Source: Lithodes maja
Lineage: Eukaryota > Arthropoda > Malacostraca > Decapoda > Lithodidae
Reading direction: 5' to 3'
Assembly (NCBI GenBank): GCA_037953745.1
Contig: JBAKBP010007155.1
Location: forward strand, 38,726 to 102,725
Length of the DNA stretch: 64,000 nucleotides
The position numbers and the translations under genes were made by a program. The notes beneath the pieces are model-generated. The model saw only the letters and a list, made by a program, of their open reading frames with translations. It was not told where the DNA came from and ran no database searches. This document shows, in pieces, positions 51,676 through 62,480 of the stretch; position 1 is the stretch's first letter, and every line of letters begins with the position of its first letter.

Positions 51676-52354
51676 TCCCTCACAATTACAGGGAACATTG
51701 ATGCATAATACTAGGATGTGTTCAGGCGCTCATCTCATTCCTCATACTCCTTCATACTTGTATCACCTTTGGCAGACGGTACCAAGTATATCCAAGAGTA
51801 TCTCGTGATAGATTACAAATCAACACTGGTCATCCCCTGAGTCACCCTTAAATAATCTATTTCAGAGTAGGACTGACCTCATCAAATGTCAACCATAGAA
51901 CAATATAACTATAGGTTAGACCATACACGATTACTATAATTCCTAATCTTAGTAGTATTGATGAGCCATAGTCTCTCATACTTCTTATCCTCTCTCTATA
52001 GAATCGTGTGTCCGTGTATCACTGCTGAACAGGTCTCCTTTGATAAAGTAACGGTACCTTTGTCTTGGGTTTCTTTCTGCCCTCAATTAACGTAGTTTAA
52101 TTCGGAGTTCACACTAAAAGCAAAACTAGATTGATATTTAAATGTCCCTCTACCTGTATCATGATGTACACGTCTATACTAGGCAGATCATAATTTTCCT
52201 AGATATCTATAACCTCACCTATGCATGTCAACTCATCTCTTTATTCCCAGCGGAACGAGAGTCATTCCCCGCCTGTTATCTCGTGACTATGCCAACCTTG
52301 GAACAGATTAAAGGGTAATTTTCTCTTCCGAGTATTCTGTAGTTACGTTTAGAC
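51676..52354 (+). other. Leader continuation before gag, no gene
   Basis: About 680 bp with no long ORF and no repeat recognised, ending at the gag ATG. Confidence 0.4.
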
Positions 52355-52950
52355 ATGACGGAACCTTTTAACTTAAAACACTTTTGTAATGAGCCTTCAA
52401 TTAGCCTTCTCAGGGATCGAGTGATTTCGAAAGACCAGTGGAAGTTTATGGCCATCACCTTTGACATTCCTTTTGAAAGTTCCCACACCAAAGAACAAAT
52501 AAAAAACCTTGTCGTAGAAGGCTTGGTTAGGAGACAACATTTACCTCCAGAAGCTATAGGTGAATTCACACCCATGACTTCTACGACGCAGTTGTCTCTC
52601 CAGTCTGACTCTGATGATAGCCAAGCGGATAAGGTTCTTCCACCACCTCCAGCACACTATCTTGAAGAGAGACTTGCCTTAGAAAAACTCAAACTTCAAT
52701 ATGAATATGAATTTGAACAAATCAAACTTGAGAAGAACCAGGAACTTGAACGAGCCAAACTTGAAGAAATAGAGAAGGACCGGGAACTTGAACGAGCCAA
52801 ACTTGAAGAAAGAGAGAAGGACCGGGAACTTGAACGAGCCAAACTTGAAGAAAGAGAGAAGGACCAGGAACTTGAACGAGCCAAACTTGAAGAAAGAGAG
52901 AAGGACCGGGAACATGAACGAGTCAAACTGAGAAGGACAGGGATGAAAAC
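52355..52950 (+). pseudogene. Gmr1-type gag, N-terminal part with coiled-coil repeats
   Basis: 199 codons. The N-terminal domain LRDRVISKDQWKFMAITFDI parallels the start of the first element's gag, then comes a Pro-rich linker and a coiled coil of near-identical 14-residue units (LERAKLEEREKDRE) encoded by 42-bp tandem repeats (about 52740-52935). The frame breaks at about 52945, where an internal deletion joins it out of frame to integrase sequence. The capsid core, CCHC knuckle and protease are missing. The start at 52355 follows the leader and is the first ATG of the frame. Confidence 0.8.
52740..52935 (+). repeat. 42-bp minisatellite inside gag, about 5 units
   Basis: Unit CTTGAACGAGCCAAACTTGA plus AGAAAGAGAGAAGGACCGGGAA. 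Each unit adds exactly 14 residues (two heptads) to the coiled coil, so copy number can change without breaking the frame. Confidence 0.9.
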
Positions 52951-54606
52951 ATAGACTTTCTCCTGTTTGCCATAAAAGAATGCCCACAAGAATCACTAGG
53001 CCACTCACCCTTCGAGCTCTTGTATGGTCGCCAAATTAGGGGCCCTCTTAAAGTACTTAAAGATGTTTGGTTTAAGACTGTTTCTGATCACCCTCTATGC
53101 ACAGTTTCTGAGTACATCAATTCTTTGAAGCTGAAACTATCTTCTGTGCGTGCTCTAGCTTTCGAAAATCTTGAACGTAGTCAGTCAAAAATGAAGTACA
53201 TTTATGATGCTAAAACTAAATGTTGTGTATTCTCTACAGGTGACAGGGTTATGTTGTTTCTACCCATTCCAGGTCATGCCTTGAAAAGTAAATACTCTGG
53301 TCCTTATATAGTCTCTCAGAAATTGACACCACTCAACCATGTTATTCAAACTCCAGATAGACGGAGAGCTCAACAACTAGTTCACATCAATCAAATCAAA
53401 CCATATTATGAAAGGTCTTTAGAGGATGATTCACAACAGGTTAAACCCTGTTTTGTAACCAATTCTGAAAATGTACATCCTGGTAGACCTGATATAATTG
53501 AGGGAACTGACATTCCATCACCTATAGGAAATCTTAAAAACAGTCAGGTCTTGCGCCATTTAAATTATTACCTTCCTGGCACTACATCATCTCAGAAGGT
53601 AGATCTTAAATTGTTATTCCTCAAGTATCCCTCAATTACTTCAGATGTCCCAGGGTTTTATAACGCACAACAGCATGATGTCATTCTAACATCTGATATG
53701 CTAAAACCTATTAAGCAACAACCATATAGGCTAAACCCCCAGAAGCAGTTGATCATGAAGAAAGAAATTGACTTTATGTTGGAGAATGACCTGATAGAAG
53801 AGATTTGCTCTCCTTGGGCTTCACCCAGTCTATTGGTCCCTAAATCTGATGGTAGCAGTAGACTTTGCACAGATTACCGTAAGCTCAATTAGGTCACTGT
53901 ACCTGATGCTTTCCCTCTGCCTCGTATTGATGATTTAGTTGATAAGGTGGGTAGGGCTAAATTTGTTTCTACTATTGACCTACAGAGAGGTTATTATCAG
54001 ATAGGTATGACAGACAGGGCTCAAATCACTTCAGCATTCACCACCCCTTTTGGTCTCTATCAATATAAAGTAATTCCATTCGGAATGATCAATGCTCCCG
54101 CCACTTTCCAACGAATCATGTCCCATACTATTCTTGGTTTAGTTGGCGTAGTCTGCTACTTGGATGACATTGTTGTAATTGCAGAAACTTGGCCTGAGCA
54201 TCTGGTACAGCTGGAGATGCTGCTCTCTCGTCTCTCCCAGGCTGGCCTTATCATCAACCTTTCAAAATCCTGTTTTGGCCAGGCCACGGTCACTTATCTT
54301 GGCCATGTGGTGGGCCAAGGCATGGCACGCCCGAAGTCCGCCAACATCGAGAGCATCTTGGACTATCCCCAGCCTCAGGACCGCAAGTCTCTGATGAGGT
54401 TCCTGGGGATGTGTGGCTTTTACTGGAGATTCTGCAGCAACTTTGCCACTATTGCCGCCCCTCTCACCAACCTAACCAGCACGAAGGTGGCGTTTGTGTG
54501 GTCCCCCGTGTGCATGGCAGCCTTCCACCACCTGAAGACTCTGCTGTCCACCTACCCGGTGCTCCGTGCCCCTGATCCTGCCAAACCTTATCAACTGCCA
54601 GTGGTG
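52951..54606 (+). pseudogene. Gmr1-type pol remnant: integrase end followed by RT
   Basis: It starts at FLLFAIKECPQESLGHSPFE (end of the integrase core), then RGPLKVLKDVWF, the GPY/F-type module YSGPYIVSQKLT and HINQIKPYYE, a linker, then RT: PSLLVPKSDGSSRLCTDYRK, a TAG at 53890-53892, FVSTIDLQRGYYQIGM, IPFGMINAPATFQRI and VVCYLDDIVVIAE (YLDD), and the RT connection (LRFLGMCGFYWRF-like). One nonsense codon only. The frame ends at 54621 after a deletion near 54607 that removes RNase H apart from DNRIADTLSRDLPPSF in a shifted frame. It confirms integrase upstream of RT in an independent copy. Confidence 0.85.
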
Positions 54607-54721
54607 AGGGCGAGGAGTTGACAATCGGATCGCTGACACACTGTCAAGGGACCTACCACCCTCCTTTCAGTCGGCTTCTTGTTTTTCTTCGCCCTCCTCT
54701 CCCTGTTCGGAGGTCTTCCAG

Positions 54722-54728
54722 GGGGAGG
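54722..54728 (+). promoter_or_regulatory. Polypurine tract
   Basis: GGGGAGG directly before the 3' LTR, like the first element. Confidence 0.7.
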
Positions 54729-56174
54729 TGTCAGATCCCTCGCCACTGTGAAGCTTCGAGAGTTTCTGCTGTGCTCGACCCCTTTCGACTCTCTATAGCT
54801 CGGCACTCTGAGTTGTTTTGTTGTGCCAGCCAGGGTCGACTATGACGTCTCAGTTGAGTGCGTCAAATTGATTCATTTTGTATAATATTTAATGTTCTTA
54901 ATAATAGATGGCGCTGTACTTGCCAATCTTCTGTTTTCTAGTTGCCTTTATGTACGTGTATAAGGGGTTCAGGCTGTGACGGAGGGTGTTGTAATTCCTC
55001 TTGAATTCAATTATGCAATCAGTATATACTCAACCAGCGTCTTGGATATATCGGCTCCTGGAGATTTGTGTGGAGGTGTTATCCTGCATTGTGTGCTACT
55101 AAATACCACTAGCTGTGCTGATAACCAGGGAGTAGTGTCTTGTCTGTCATAGCCTAATTCCTATTATTACGTGTGTCATTAGTTTACATTAGTATATAAG
55201 GTTCTTTTCTTTTTCCCTTTTTTGTTTGTTTGTTCATAGAGATAAATATTATTATTATAATTTATAATATTAACCCTTAATTGGCGGCGCGCAACTTATG
55301 TCGTGTGAAATAAATATGGACTAAGTGGCGGTTCACAACTTATGTCGTGTGCCATTTTCACCACGTAATGTTGCTGAGAGAGAGAGATGAGTGGTGGGAG
55401 GAGCGTAGCAAGCGTATGACTGCTCCAGACCACCGCGGCGGACCTACTGACATGAATCCCACCCTCCTCCACCCTCTCGCACTCGCTACACAGGGAATTA
55501 TGTAGGGAAAGTACCTAATTACATGTTTTTTGCACTCGTGTTGCGCGATCGTTGCAAGAGAACCAGTGGTTGTACAAGGATGGTTGGGGTGTCATTGGAA
55601 AGCTCTGTTTATGCCCTTTCAGGGATAGATACTTGTTTTATGCTCTGGGTCTTATTTAGGCATGAAAATTTCCACATAAACAACCCTATTTAGGGTAAAA
55701 ACACCCCGCTGGGCGCTACGGTCAAATAGACCACCTAGCCCGCTAAATAAGGGTTAATATTCATATAGATATATTATTTTCCTTTTTAATCTAGTTACTT
55801 GCAATTCTTTATATAATATAAACTCCTTTCTTTTATAATTAATTATATATATATATATTAAAATTATCTTGTTTTTTCTTAACCATAATATTATGTGCAT
55901 TAATTTGGTACAAAGGGGTTAGTGGTGTGGTCAAGTTTATAAGATCAAAGTGGCATATGATATAATAACTTACATAAATAAACAGCTATATAAACTATAA
56001 CTACCATCTCTAAAATAGACTACTGAGTCTTGGCATGTCTGTTAAACAGACTATTACTCTCCTCACTGAATTCACTTCTAATCTATTCAGTCTAGTGTGA
56101 CAATTTGGGAGTTACCATACCCGTAGTGCTTACCAGGCCTAATTAAAACTCCTCATAACTTCCGGGTTGTAACA
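54729..56174 (+). repeat. 3' LTR of the second Gmr1-type element, with MITE
   Basis: It begins TGTCAGATCCCTCGCC and ends CCGGGTTGTAACA, split by the MITE at 55274-55753. A few small indels separate it from the 5' LTR. Confidence 0.95.
55274..55753. mobile_element. TTAA-flanked MITE in the 3' LTR
   Basis: 480 bp between TTAA at 55270-55273 and 55754-55757. The 5' LTR of the same element shows the empty site (ATATTAATATTCAT). Ends CCCTTAATTGGCGG and, in complement, CCCTTATTTAGCGGG form the inverted repeat. Inside is a doubled CACAACTTATGTCGTGTG-type word (55287-55349). No coding capacity. Confidence 0.9.
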
Positions 56175-56179
56175 GTCTT

Positions 56180-56813
56180 CGAAATGGGTGAAGCCACAGA
56201 GTGTGAGGTGATGTTGAATGGTAAGGCTATGGAGAATGTCAGCTCATTTAATTATCTGGGCAGTGTGTTGAGTAAAGATGGGACTATGGATGAAGAAGTG
56301 CGGGAGAGGGTGCAACAGGGGAAGAAGGTTGTAGGAACGTTGAAAGCAGTAACAAGAAATAGGGTGGTCAGTAGGAAAGTGAAGAAGTCCTTGCATGATA
56401 GTGTGGTAATCCCGACACTGACTTACGGAAGTGAAGCATGGACGTTGGAGAAGAGACTCAGACCAAGAGTGAGAGGGGTGGAAATTAGTTACTTAAGAAG
56501 TGCGTGCGGAGTTACATGGAGGGATAGACAGACGAATGAGGAAGTAAGAAGGAGGCATGGTGTGGAGGTGGATGTGCTGGAAAGTGTGAAAAGGAACACC
56601 TTGAGATGGTTCGGCTATATGGAACGTATGGAAAGCGAGAGAATAACTAAGAGGGTGTATGAGAGCGAGGTGGAAGGACAGAGAGGGAGAGGTAACCCGA
56701 AGGAGAGGTGGAAGGATGGAGTGAGGAAGTATATGGATGAAGGCGGTGCTGGTTGGGAGGAGGGGCATCAACTTACTGGGGACAGATGCATGGAGGCAGT
56801 TCTAAAAAGCTAA
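56180..56813 (+). pseudogene. RTE-like LINE RT, C-terminal piece
   Basis: Continuation of the fragment at 47036-47329 beyond the LTR element. FNYLGSVLSKDGTMDEEVRE, IPTLTYGSEAWTL, LRSACGVTWRDRQTNEEVRR, NTLRWFGYMERM and RGRGNPKERWKDGV are the usual thumb and C-terminal blocks of this LINE type. The frame is intact from the junction to the stop at 56811-56813. No poly(A); AATAAATTC-like sequence follows. Confidence 0.8.
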
Positions 56814-58574
56814 TAAATTCAAAAAATTAAGTTATCAATTAGAAGCAGCTTGCATTATAGTCTTCAACTAACAGTCCCCATGCCTATAACATACATCAAT
56901 TTATAATACATAGCCTACCATTCATAGAATGTGTGTACAAACATAATATTGCAGGATTTAGACCTAATGCACATTAAAAAGAAGCTTGATATAATTTATA
57001 AAAATATATGTGTAAATTAAAATCAAAATAATTACAATGCATTAACATTATTTTATAAAAGTGAGATACAACTATAGGCTAAATATATTAAGATATTTAA
57101 AAAAAACATTGTATTGAATAGAAAACATTGGAATTGAGATAAAATCATTATAATTTTGAGTAGTTAGTAGTAGTAGTAGTGTAGTAAACAGTAGTCGACT
57201 AGTCATTGTAATACTACTCCATGGTATGTAAGAAGGGAGGGTTTATCAGCATCAGGCAAAATGAAATGAGTGACTTAACGACGAACAAGCTTAGGGAGGT
57301 GTGTCATGATGAGGCGTGCAAACCAACAATCATCCCCTTAAATGGTGAGATTTTGCAGCACAGTTATGGAGGTAGAAGCAGTAATACAGGCGGCTACTTT
57401 TCCCAGTTTTTTTGTCCGTAATTCTGATCTGACAGTTTTGGAAATACACTTTATTATAAAGAATTCAGTCACGTATATAACAAACAACTTCCAATCTAAT
57501 TGACAAAGCCGTTGCAAAATCATTTGATTTCGTTGCCGGATGCCCGGAATACAGTTGTGGACATAAAGTTGACGATAAATTGTCTTGTGTGATGCCCCCT
57601 TAGAGGTAAATTGACACAAGGGCTTTTCATGGCAAATATTTATTATCACCTATTTTGGCAACAATTTGAAAAGAATTTGCAACTACAGTAGATCATAATA
57701 GTTGACATAATTTGTATAATAGCAATTTTCAAAACTGCCAGATTCAAGTTGCGGATAAAATTGCGGGAAAAAATTGTTCCTGTACATCTGTCCATACTTA
57801 GTATACTCTATCTAGTATGAACAGTCTCGATGTTACGTAATCTGGGTTGATGTAGCATTACGTATCTTTCCGTAGTCTAAAGTTGAACGCTTCCGTAAGC
57901 TTGGTTGAACGTTCCATGATTGGGTAGAGTATATTATTCTGTAGTTGTATATGGGAAAGTATTGTAGGATTATAATTCCTATATATATATATATATATTT
58001 GTATTATTTAAGATTGTTCATAAGTATCTCATTGTAAAAAAGATGAGATACATTTTCCATATGTTATGCGCGTGCGCGGTAGGTCACGACAGAGACAAAC
58101 ACAACGCGCTCCGCTCTCACTCTCCAACAAACCTCCGTCCCAGCTACACATGCTAAGCCTTCTTCATAGTTTCATATACTAGGTGTTTTCGCTTCACTTT
58201 CATCTCATATTCATATATTCACTACATAATCATCCTTTGTTAGTTATCATGAATATAACGTAAATATCTAGCATATCCTAGCCTCTTTCCATACGGTGCT
58301 CTATCCTACTAACCACCTAAAGTCAACTAGCCTATTTTCCGCCATCCTTCAATCACCAGATGAGTTCATCATAGAGGGTAATTATTCTATATGTGTTAAT
58401 GCTTTTTCCATAAATAATATACATTCCACTTTATCTAAATTAACCATATAATTGGTCCTTAGACCCTTCGCTAGTTTCCCCCCCCCCCCCCCCTCCTTTT
58501 TTTGTGTGTTTCGGCGGATTGTGGTAACCTAGCCTTAGTGGGATTTTTTTTGGTCCGTACATCGTCTGTCCCTC
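56814..58574. other. AT-rich spacer; possible BEL-type LTR start
   Basis: No supported gene. At 57830 there is TGTTACGTAATCTGGG, a start typical of BEL/Pao LTRs, but I could not find its partner LTR in the window, so this is only a candidate. A run of 16 C lies at 58478-58493 and a (TA)n at 57979-58000. Confidence 0.35.
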
Positions 58575-59284
58575 ATGGCCCAGGGCTTTTGGCGTCATGG
58601 TGCCGCGGGTGGTGGGGTAGGGGAGGATTATCCTGCAATTGTTGATAGGCCTGCGTACCCGGGCCCTATTAGGAAGGTGGCTATCTTGGGCCACTCCTAC
58701 GTCAGGGATTTGTACGTGGACCGCTCCGTGCACAGGCCTTTCTCTTTCGTGACTCCTCTGGCCGCCCCTGGTGCCCGCGTCAGCACCTTGAGGTCAACAG
58801 AAGCCTGGGGTCATTTTTTAGAGCTGAAGCCCGACTTGACCTTCTTGGTGATAGGAGGGAACGAGATAAAAAGCGGGGTCAGTCCGAGAGAGCTTGCGGA
58901 GGGGATCAAGGTCCTAGCTGAGGAGGTGGTTCGGCTATCTGGGGAGAAGTCCGGGTGATTGGGGTGGAGAAGTGGCAGGCTCCACGAGGAGTCTCTACGG
59001 ACGAGTTTAACCACATTAGAAACGCGGTTAACCGTTGACTAAAGCGCCATATCCCATTCAGCCGGGAGCGCTATCAGTCAATGAATACCTCCGAGGTTGA
59101 CTTCGGTCCCGACGGAGTACACCTCACGCACGAGGCATCAAAGCGTCTCTTATCGGAGATCCTGGACACCTGTCGCCGGTGCTTTGGGCAGGACGAGTAT
59201 GCGTTGGTCGCCAGGTCATACGGCGAGATGTTTGCCCACCATGACATTAGAGTAGACCAACAAAATCAGTATAGCCTAGATTAA
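58575..59284 (+). pseudogene. SGNH-hydrolase-like ORF, broken
   Basis: The first frame (58575-58958) has KVAILGHSYVRDLYV with the G-x-S nucleophile block, APGARVSTL, and LVIGGNEIKSGVS with the G-x-N block. After a one-base shift near 58945 the next frame gives VRVIGVEKWQAPRGVSTDEF, one TGA at about 59036, then VDFGPDGVHLTHEASKRLL with the D-x-x-H pair. The Ser/Gly/Asn/His blocks are in the correct order for SGNH/GDSL-type esterases, which also occur as ORF1 domains of some LINEs. It lies 750 bp upstream of a BEL gag, and a link is not proven. Confidence 0.6.
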
Positions 59285-60037
59285 TAATCCTTCAAAGTCG
59301 GTACAGTATATTAATTAAATTTTGATTGCAAATCCTTTAGGCCCAAATTATATAACAATTGATTGGCACTAAGATTAAAATCATCGATACTGTACTGTAT
59401 AATAATTTCAAAAGTTAAGGTTTTTCAATCTATATCAAAATTATACTGTCAAATAACTTCTTTATTCATTCACTTATCTTTCTAAATTCTACCCTCGTCG
59501 TGTGCCCTGAAGGCGGGGTAATATGATAATTGATAGGCTGAGTGTGTGTTAATCCAACTCAAAACTTTTTCCTTGTGACTTCTTGATATGAACTTTTCTT
59601 GTGTACAATTTTCACATTTATTAAATTAAATAATATAAAATTAGCGGTACCCATTGAGTTTAGCCTGATTAAATTACCCTATTGGCTCTCTCTCTCTTAA
59701 AATTCTTGAATTTAATATAACTTTAAAACGGTACCTCTTTTTTGACATCTAGAGACGTTTGGCCTATACTGTATTGTACTATATTTCCCTCCCGGCTTTT
59801 CTTGAATTATGGTGTAATGATTCTATAATTTCTAAATTATGTAAGGAGTTAAATTGAAAGGCTCCAGATTGCTAGTCTATATTGCGCACAATTCTTATTC
59901 CACATTTCGTGAGGGAGTTTTATTTTCGGCTCGCGATTTATTTTGATTTCTCGGAGTACTGTATTGTTGTCTGCAACTTATTCAGACTAGCATTGATAGT
60001 TTGATTTAACATCAATAAATTTCCTTCCTGTATAATC
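59285..60037. other. Spacer upstream of BEL gag
   Basis: AT-rich with no ORF. It could be the leader or LTR of the BEL element. I found no clear primer-binding site. Confidence 0.4.
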
Positions 60038-60970
60038 ATGGCTAAAAGTTTACAACGGCGTCGGGCTGGGCTTAAGGGCTCTTTACCGGTATTGGCCTCG
60101 GACATCGACGACTTCCTTGAATCGGTGTCTGGGGTGGAGGTGGAGGCCAGGTTGCTCAGTATACAAAAGCAACTTGACAAGTATGAGGCCACACAGGAGT
60201 ACCTGGCCGACATTTACGAGACGGACGCCGAGTATTTCACGGAGTTAAGAGAGGATACCCTGTATATGGAGGGCATACAAGTAATCGTTGCCACATTAAA
60301 AGGGGTCTTGGCTCCAGAGGTCAAGAGGGAGTCGACTCGACCTGAGCCAAAGAAGTCCACCGTTAAATTACCACATCTTACTCTTCCAAAATTCGAGGGT
60401 GATGCCACGATGTGGTCGGGATTTTAGGAGATGTTCAAGTGTACCATCCATGACAATCCCGACCTCACAGATATACAACGCTTCACCTATCTGAAGGGTC
60501 AGTTTCTGGGTGATGCGCATAAGCTAGTCGAAGGATTCATTGTCGAAAGCGCAAGTTATGCCCCAGCAATAGAGCTCCTGCAAGAGACATATGGGCATCC
60601 AGATCGAATCAAGGCAGCTTACGTTACCCAATTCAATCAACTAGCGTCACCCAAATACCGAACAGCTGACCTAAAGAACTTAAATGCCAATGCAGAGAGT
60701 GTGATGAGGTCAATCATTAGCCATGGTATTTAATTGGAGGAATTTTGTGTGGTGACTCTTGTCAATAAGTTACCATCACCACTATAAGAAACCATAAAAC
60801 GGGAAATGGGAGACTTGAGCTTGGATTATAAGAAATTCACCCATTGCTTCCAGGCTGAAGTGTACAATTTGGCAGGTCAAGATAAAGTAGTGGGTACACC
60901 CATGGCTATGGCAACATTTACCGCCCAAAGTGAATACAGGAAATTTAACTGTGTCCTGTGTAGTGGCACC
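60038..60970 (+). pseudogene. BEL/Pao gag, three stops
   Basis: It starts MAKSLQRRRAGLKGSLPVLA. Features are a coiled N-terminal part (EARLLSIQKQLDKYEATQEY), VKLPHLTLPKFEGDATMWSG, then a TAG at 60425-60427 where a Trp is usual, FKCTIHDNPDLTDIQRFTYL, KAAYVTQFNQLASPKYRTAD, a TAA at 60731-60733, and VVTLVNKLPSPL with a TAA soon after (near 60785). All pieces stay largely in register, so point mutations dominate. The fold is the gag domain of BEL elements (DUF1759 type). Confidence 0.85.
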
Positions 60971-61170
60971 AATCATTTGTGGTACAAGTGTATGAAGTAG
61001 CCTATAAGACGTTAAAGTTAAAAGAGCCCGTCAACTATGTCTCTGCACTGGGTGCTTGTCGAAAGAGCATGGCCATTCGGGTTGTACTAATCCTAACATA
61101 AGAAGCTGCAAGTTTTGTAAGGGCAAACACTTTCATTCCCTGTGTACACAGAAACAAGGGAAATAAAGTA
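60935..61170 (+). pseudogene. BEL/Pao nucleocapsid zinc knuckles
   Basis: Three knuckle-like motifs: CVLCSGTNHLWYKC (C-x2-C-x4-H-x4-C) in one frame, then, after a frameshift near 61000, CLCTGCLSKEHGHSGC and CKFCKGKHFHSLC. They would bind the element RNA. Confidence 0.75.
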
Positions 61171-61451
61171 GACCAGCGGAGGATAACACCAAGAGAGAGC
61201 ATACTGCTCCTACTTCAACTACAATGCCCGTTGGCACAGGTAAAAATACAGTAATCTTACCCACCGTACAGCTGCCGGTAAAGGGTAAGGATAATAATTG
61301 TGTTAAAATCAGATCGTAACTTGACCAATGTTCTCAGAGGACCTTTGTGAAGTCTTCTGTTCTATCCTCCCTTTCCTAAATTTCTAAAGGAACTGAGGAG
61401 TTATGTCTTCACGGATTTACCGGAAAACAAGCCTCTAGGGAATATAATGTC

Positions 61452-62480
61452 GTGGCACTGCAATACAAACACAGAGGTAAATTTCATCATCTAGAAGCAA
61501 TAGTGGTTGATGATTTGCCAGAACATAAAGGTGAACTTAGCCTAAAGTCTAAACTGGTTAGTTTACAAAGTAAAGGCATAAAATTGGCCGATCCTCATGC
61601 AACGGACACAGATCAATTGGAGCTGCTCATCGGTGCGGATCACTACTACGATATAGTGCGACCTGGGTATAAAAGGTCAGGTAGCCTAATTCTGCTTCCT
61701 ACCAAGTATGGGTATGCCATAAGTGGTTCATATGTGGCACAACCTACCAGCTCCAGCACAGAAGTAATTACTGTATTGAAAGTAGCAGTAACCCCAATGG
61801 ACGAATACATGTCCACTGGTAATATTCCACCATGCAAAAATGACTTAAACGTTTTGTGGGAAGTAGATCATATCGGGATAACCCCTAAGGAATACTCACA
61901 AGTTGAGCGTCAAGCACTATCGTCGTATGAGGATACTGTTACCTACGATCCTGACAGCCAACAGTATAAAGTGAGACTACCCTGGAACAATTACAAGGAT
62001 CAGCTGCCAACTAACAAGGGTTTGGCCATAGGCCGTCTTCGGGGTCTTCAGAGAAGATTCATCAAAGAGCCTGACTTTTGCGAGGAATACTCAAAAGTCA
62101 TAAAGGAGCAGGTGTCCCGGGGTTTATAGAAGAGGTGCCTTTTGATAAATCATATACCGGACATTACTTGGCTCATCATGGAGTAGTCAAGGAGAGCAAA
62201 CCTACGCCAATGCGTATCGTCTTCGAGCATTTTAAATCACTTGTCGAATGTCAGTGCAGATCCACAGGCTATTCAGCAGATTCGGTCAGGGCTATACATC
62301 GACAATTTACTGGGTACAGGTAATGATGACGATTTCCTGATTCATACCAATGGTGAAGTCCGAGAAATTATGAATGATGCCCATCTACATCTGCGTGAAT
62401 GGGCGACAAATACTTCTGTTTTGCGGTCTGTACTGCAACGGGATGGTTGTGGCGGCGGTACAGCAGGAAAATGTTAGGGT
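61452..62480 (+). pseudogene. BEL/Pao protease end, linker and deleted RT
   Basis: HHLEAIVVDDLPEHKGE, IKLADPHATDTDQLELLIGA then DHYYDIV are the end of the BEL peptidase region (DUF1758 type), followed by the linker LWEVDHIGITPKEYS and the RT-entry block VRLPWNNYKDQLP. A TAG-type stop follows at 62127-62129, then YLAHHGVVKESKPTPMRIVF. Only about 30 codons separate MRIVF from the catalytic-box region GLYIDNLLGTG, where about 120 are normal, so most of the RT palm is deleted. The box reads YIDN rather than YxDD. Confidence 0.75.

Larger units (their letters stand above)
47330..56174 (+). mobile_element. Second Gmr1-type LTR retrotransposon, defective
   Basis: LTRs 47330-48308 and 54729-56174 with a perfect 5-bp duplication GTCTT (47325-47329 and 56175-56179). 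PBS at 48311, GGGGGAGG purine tract at 54722. Coding remnants: gag N-terminal part (52355-52950), then integrase C-terminal part directly followed by RT (52951-54606), then the last codons of RNase H. Integrase before RT gives the same unusual order as the element at 18219. Two internal deletions remove gag C-terminal part to integrase core, and most of RNase H. It hosts a restriction-enzyme-like LINE, a short retroposon and a MITE in the 3' LTR. Confidence 0.9.

Noticed and set aside
52679..53008. Phe/Leu- and Ser-rich repetitive ORFs on the minus strand
   Set aside because: Antisense of the 42-bp gag coiled-coil repeats.
58440..58733. Minus-strand ORF with a Gly run
   Set aside because: Glycines come from the poly(C) run at 58478; antisense of the SGNH-like ORF.
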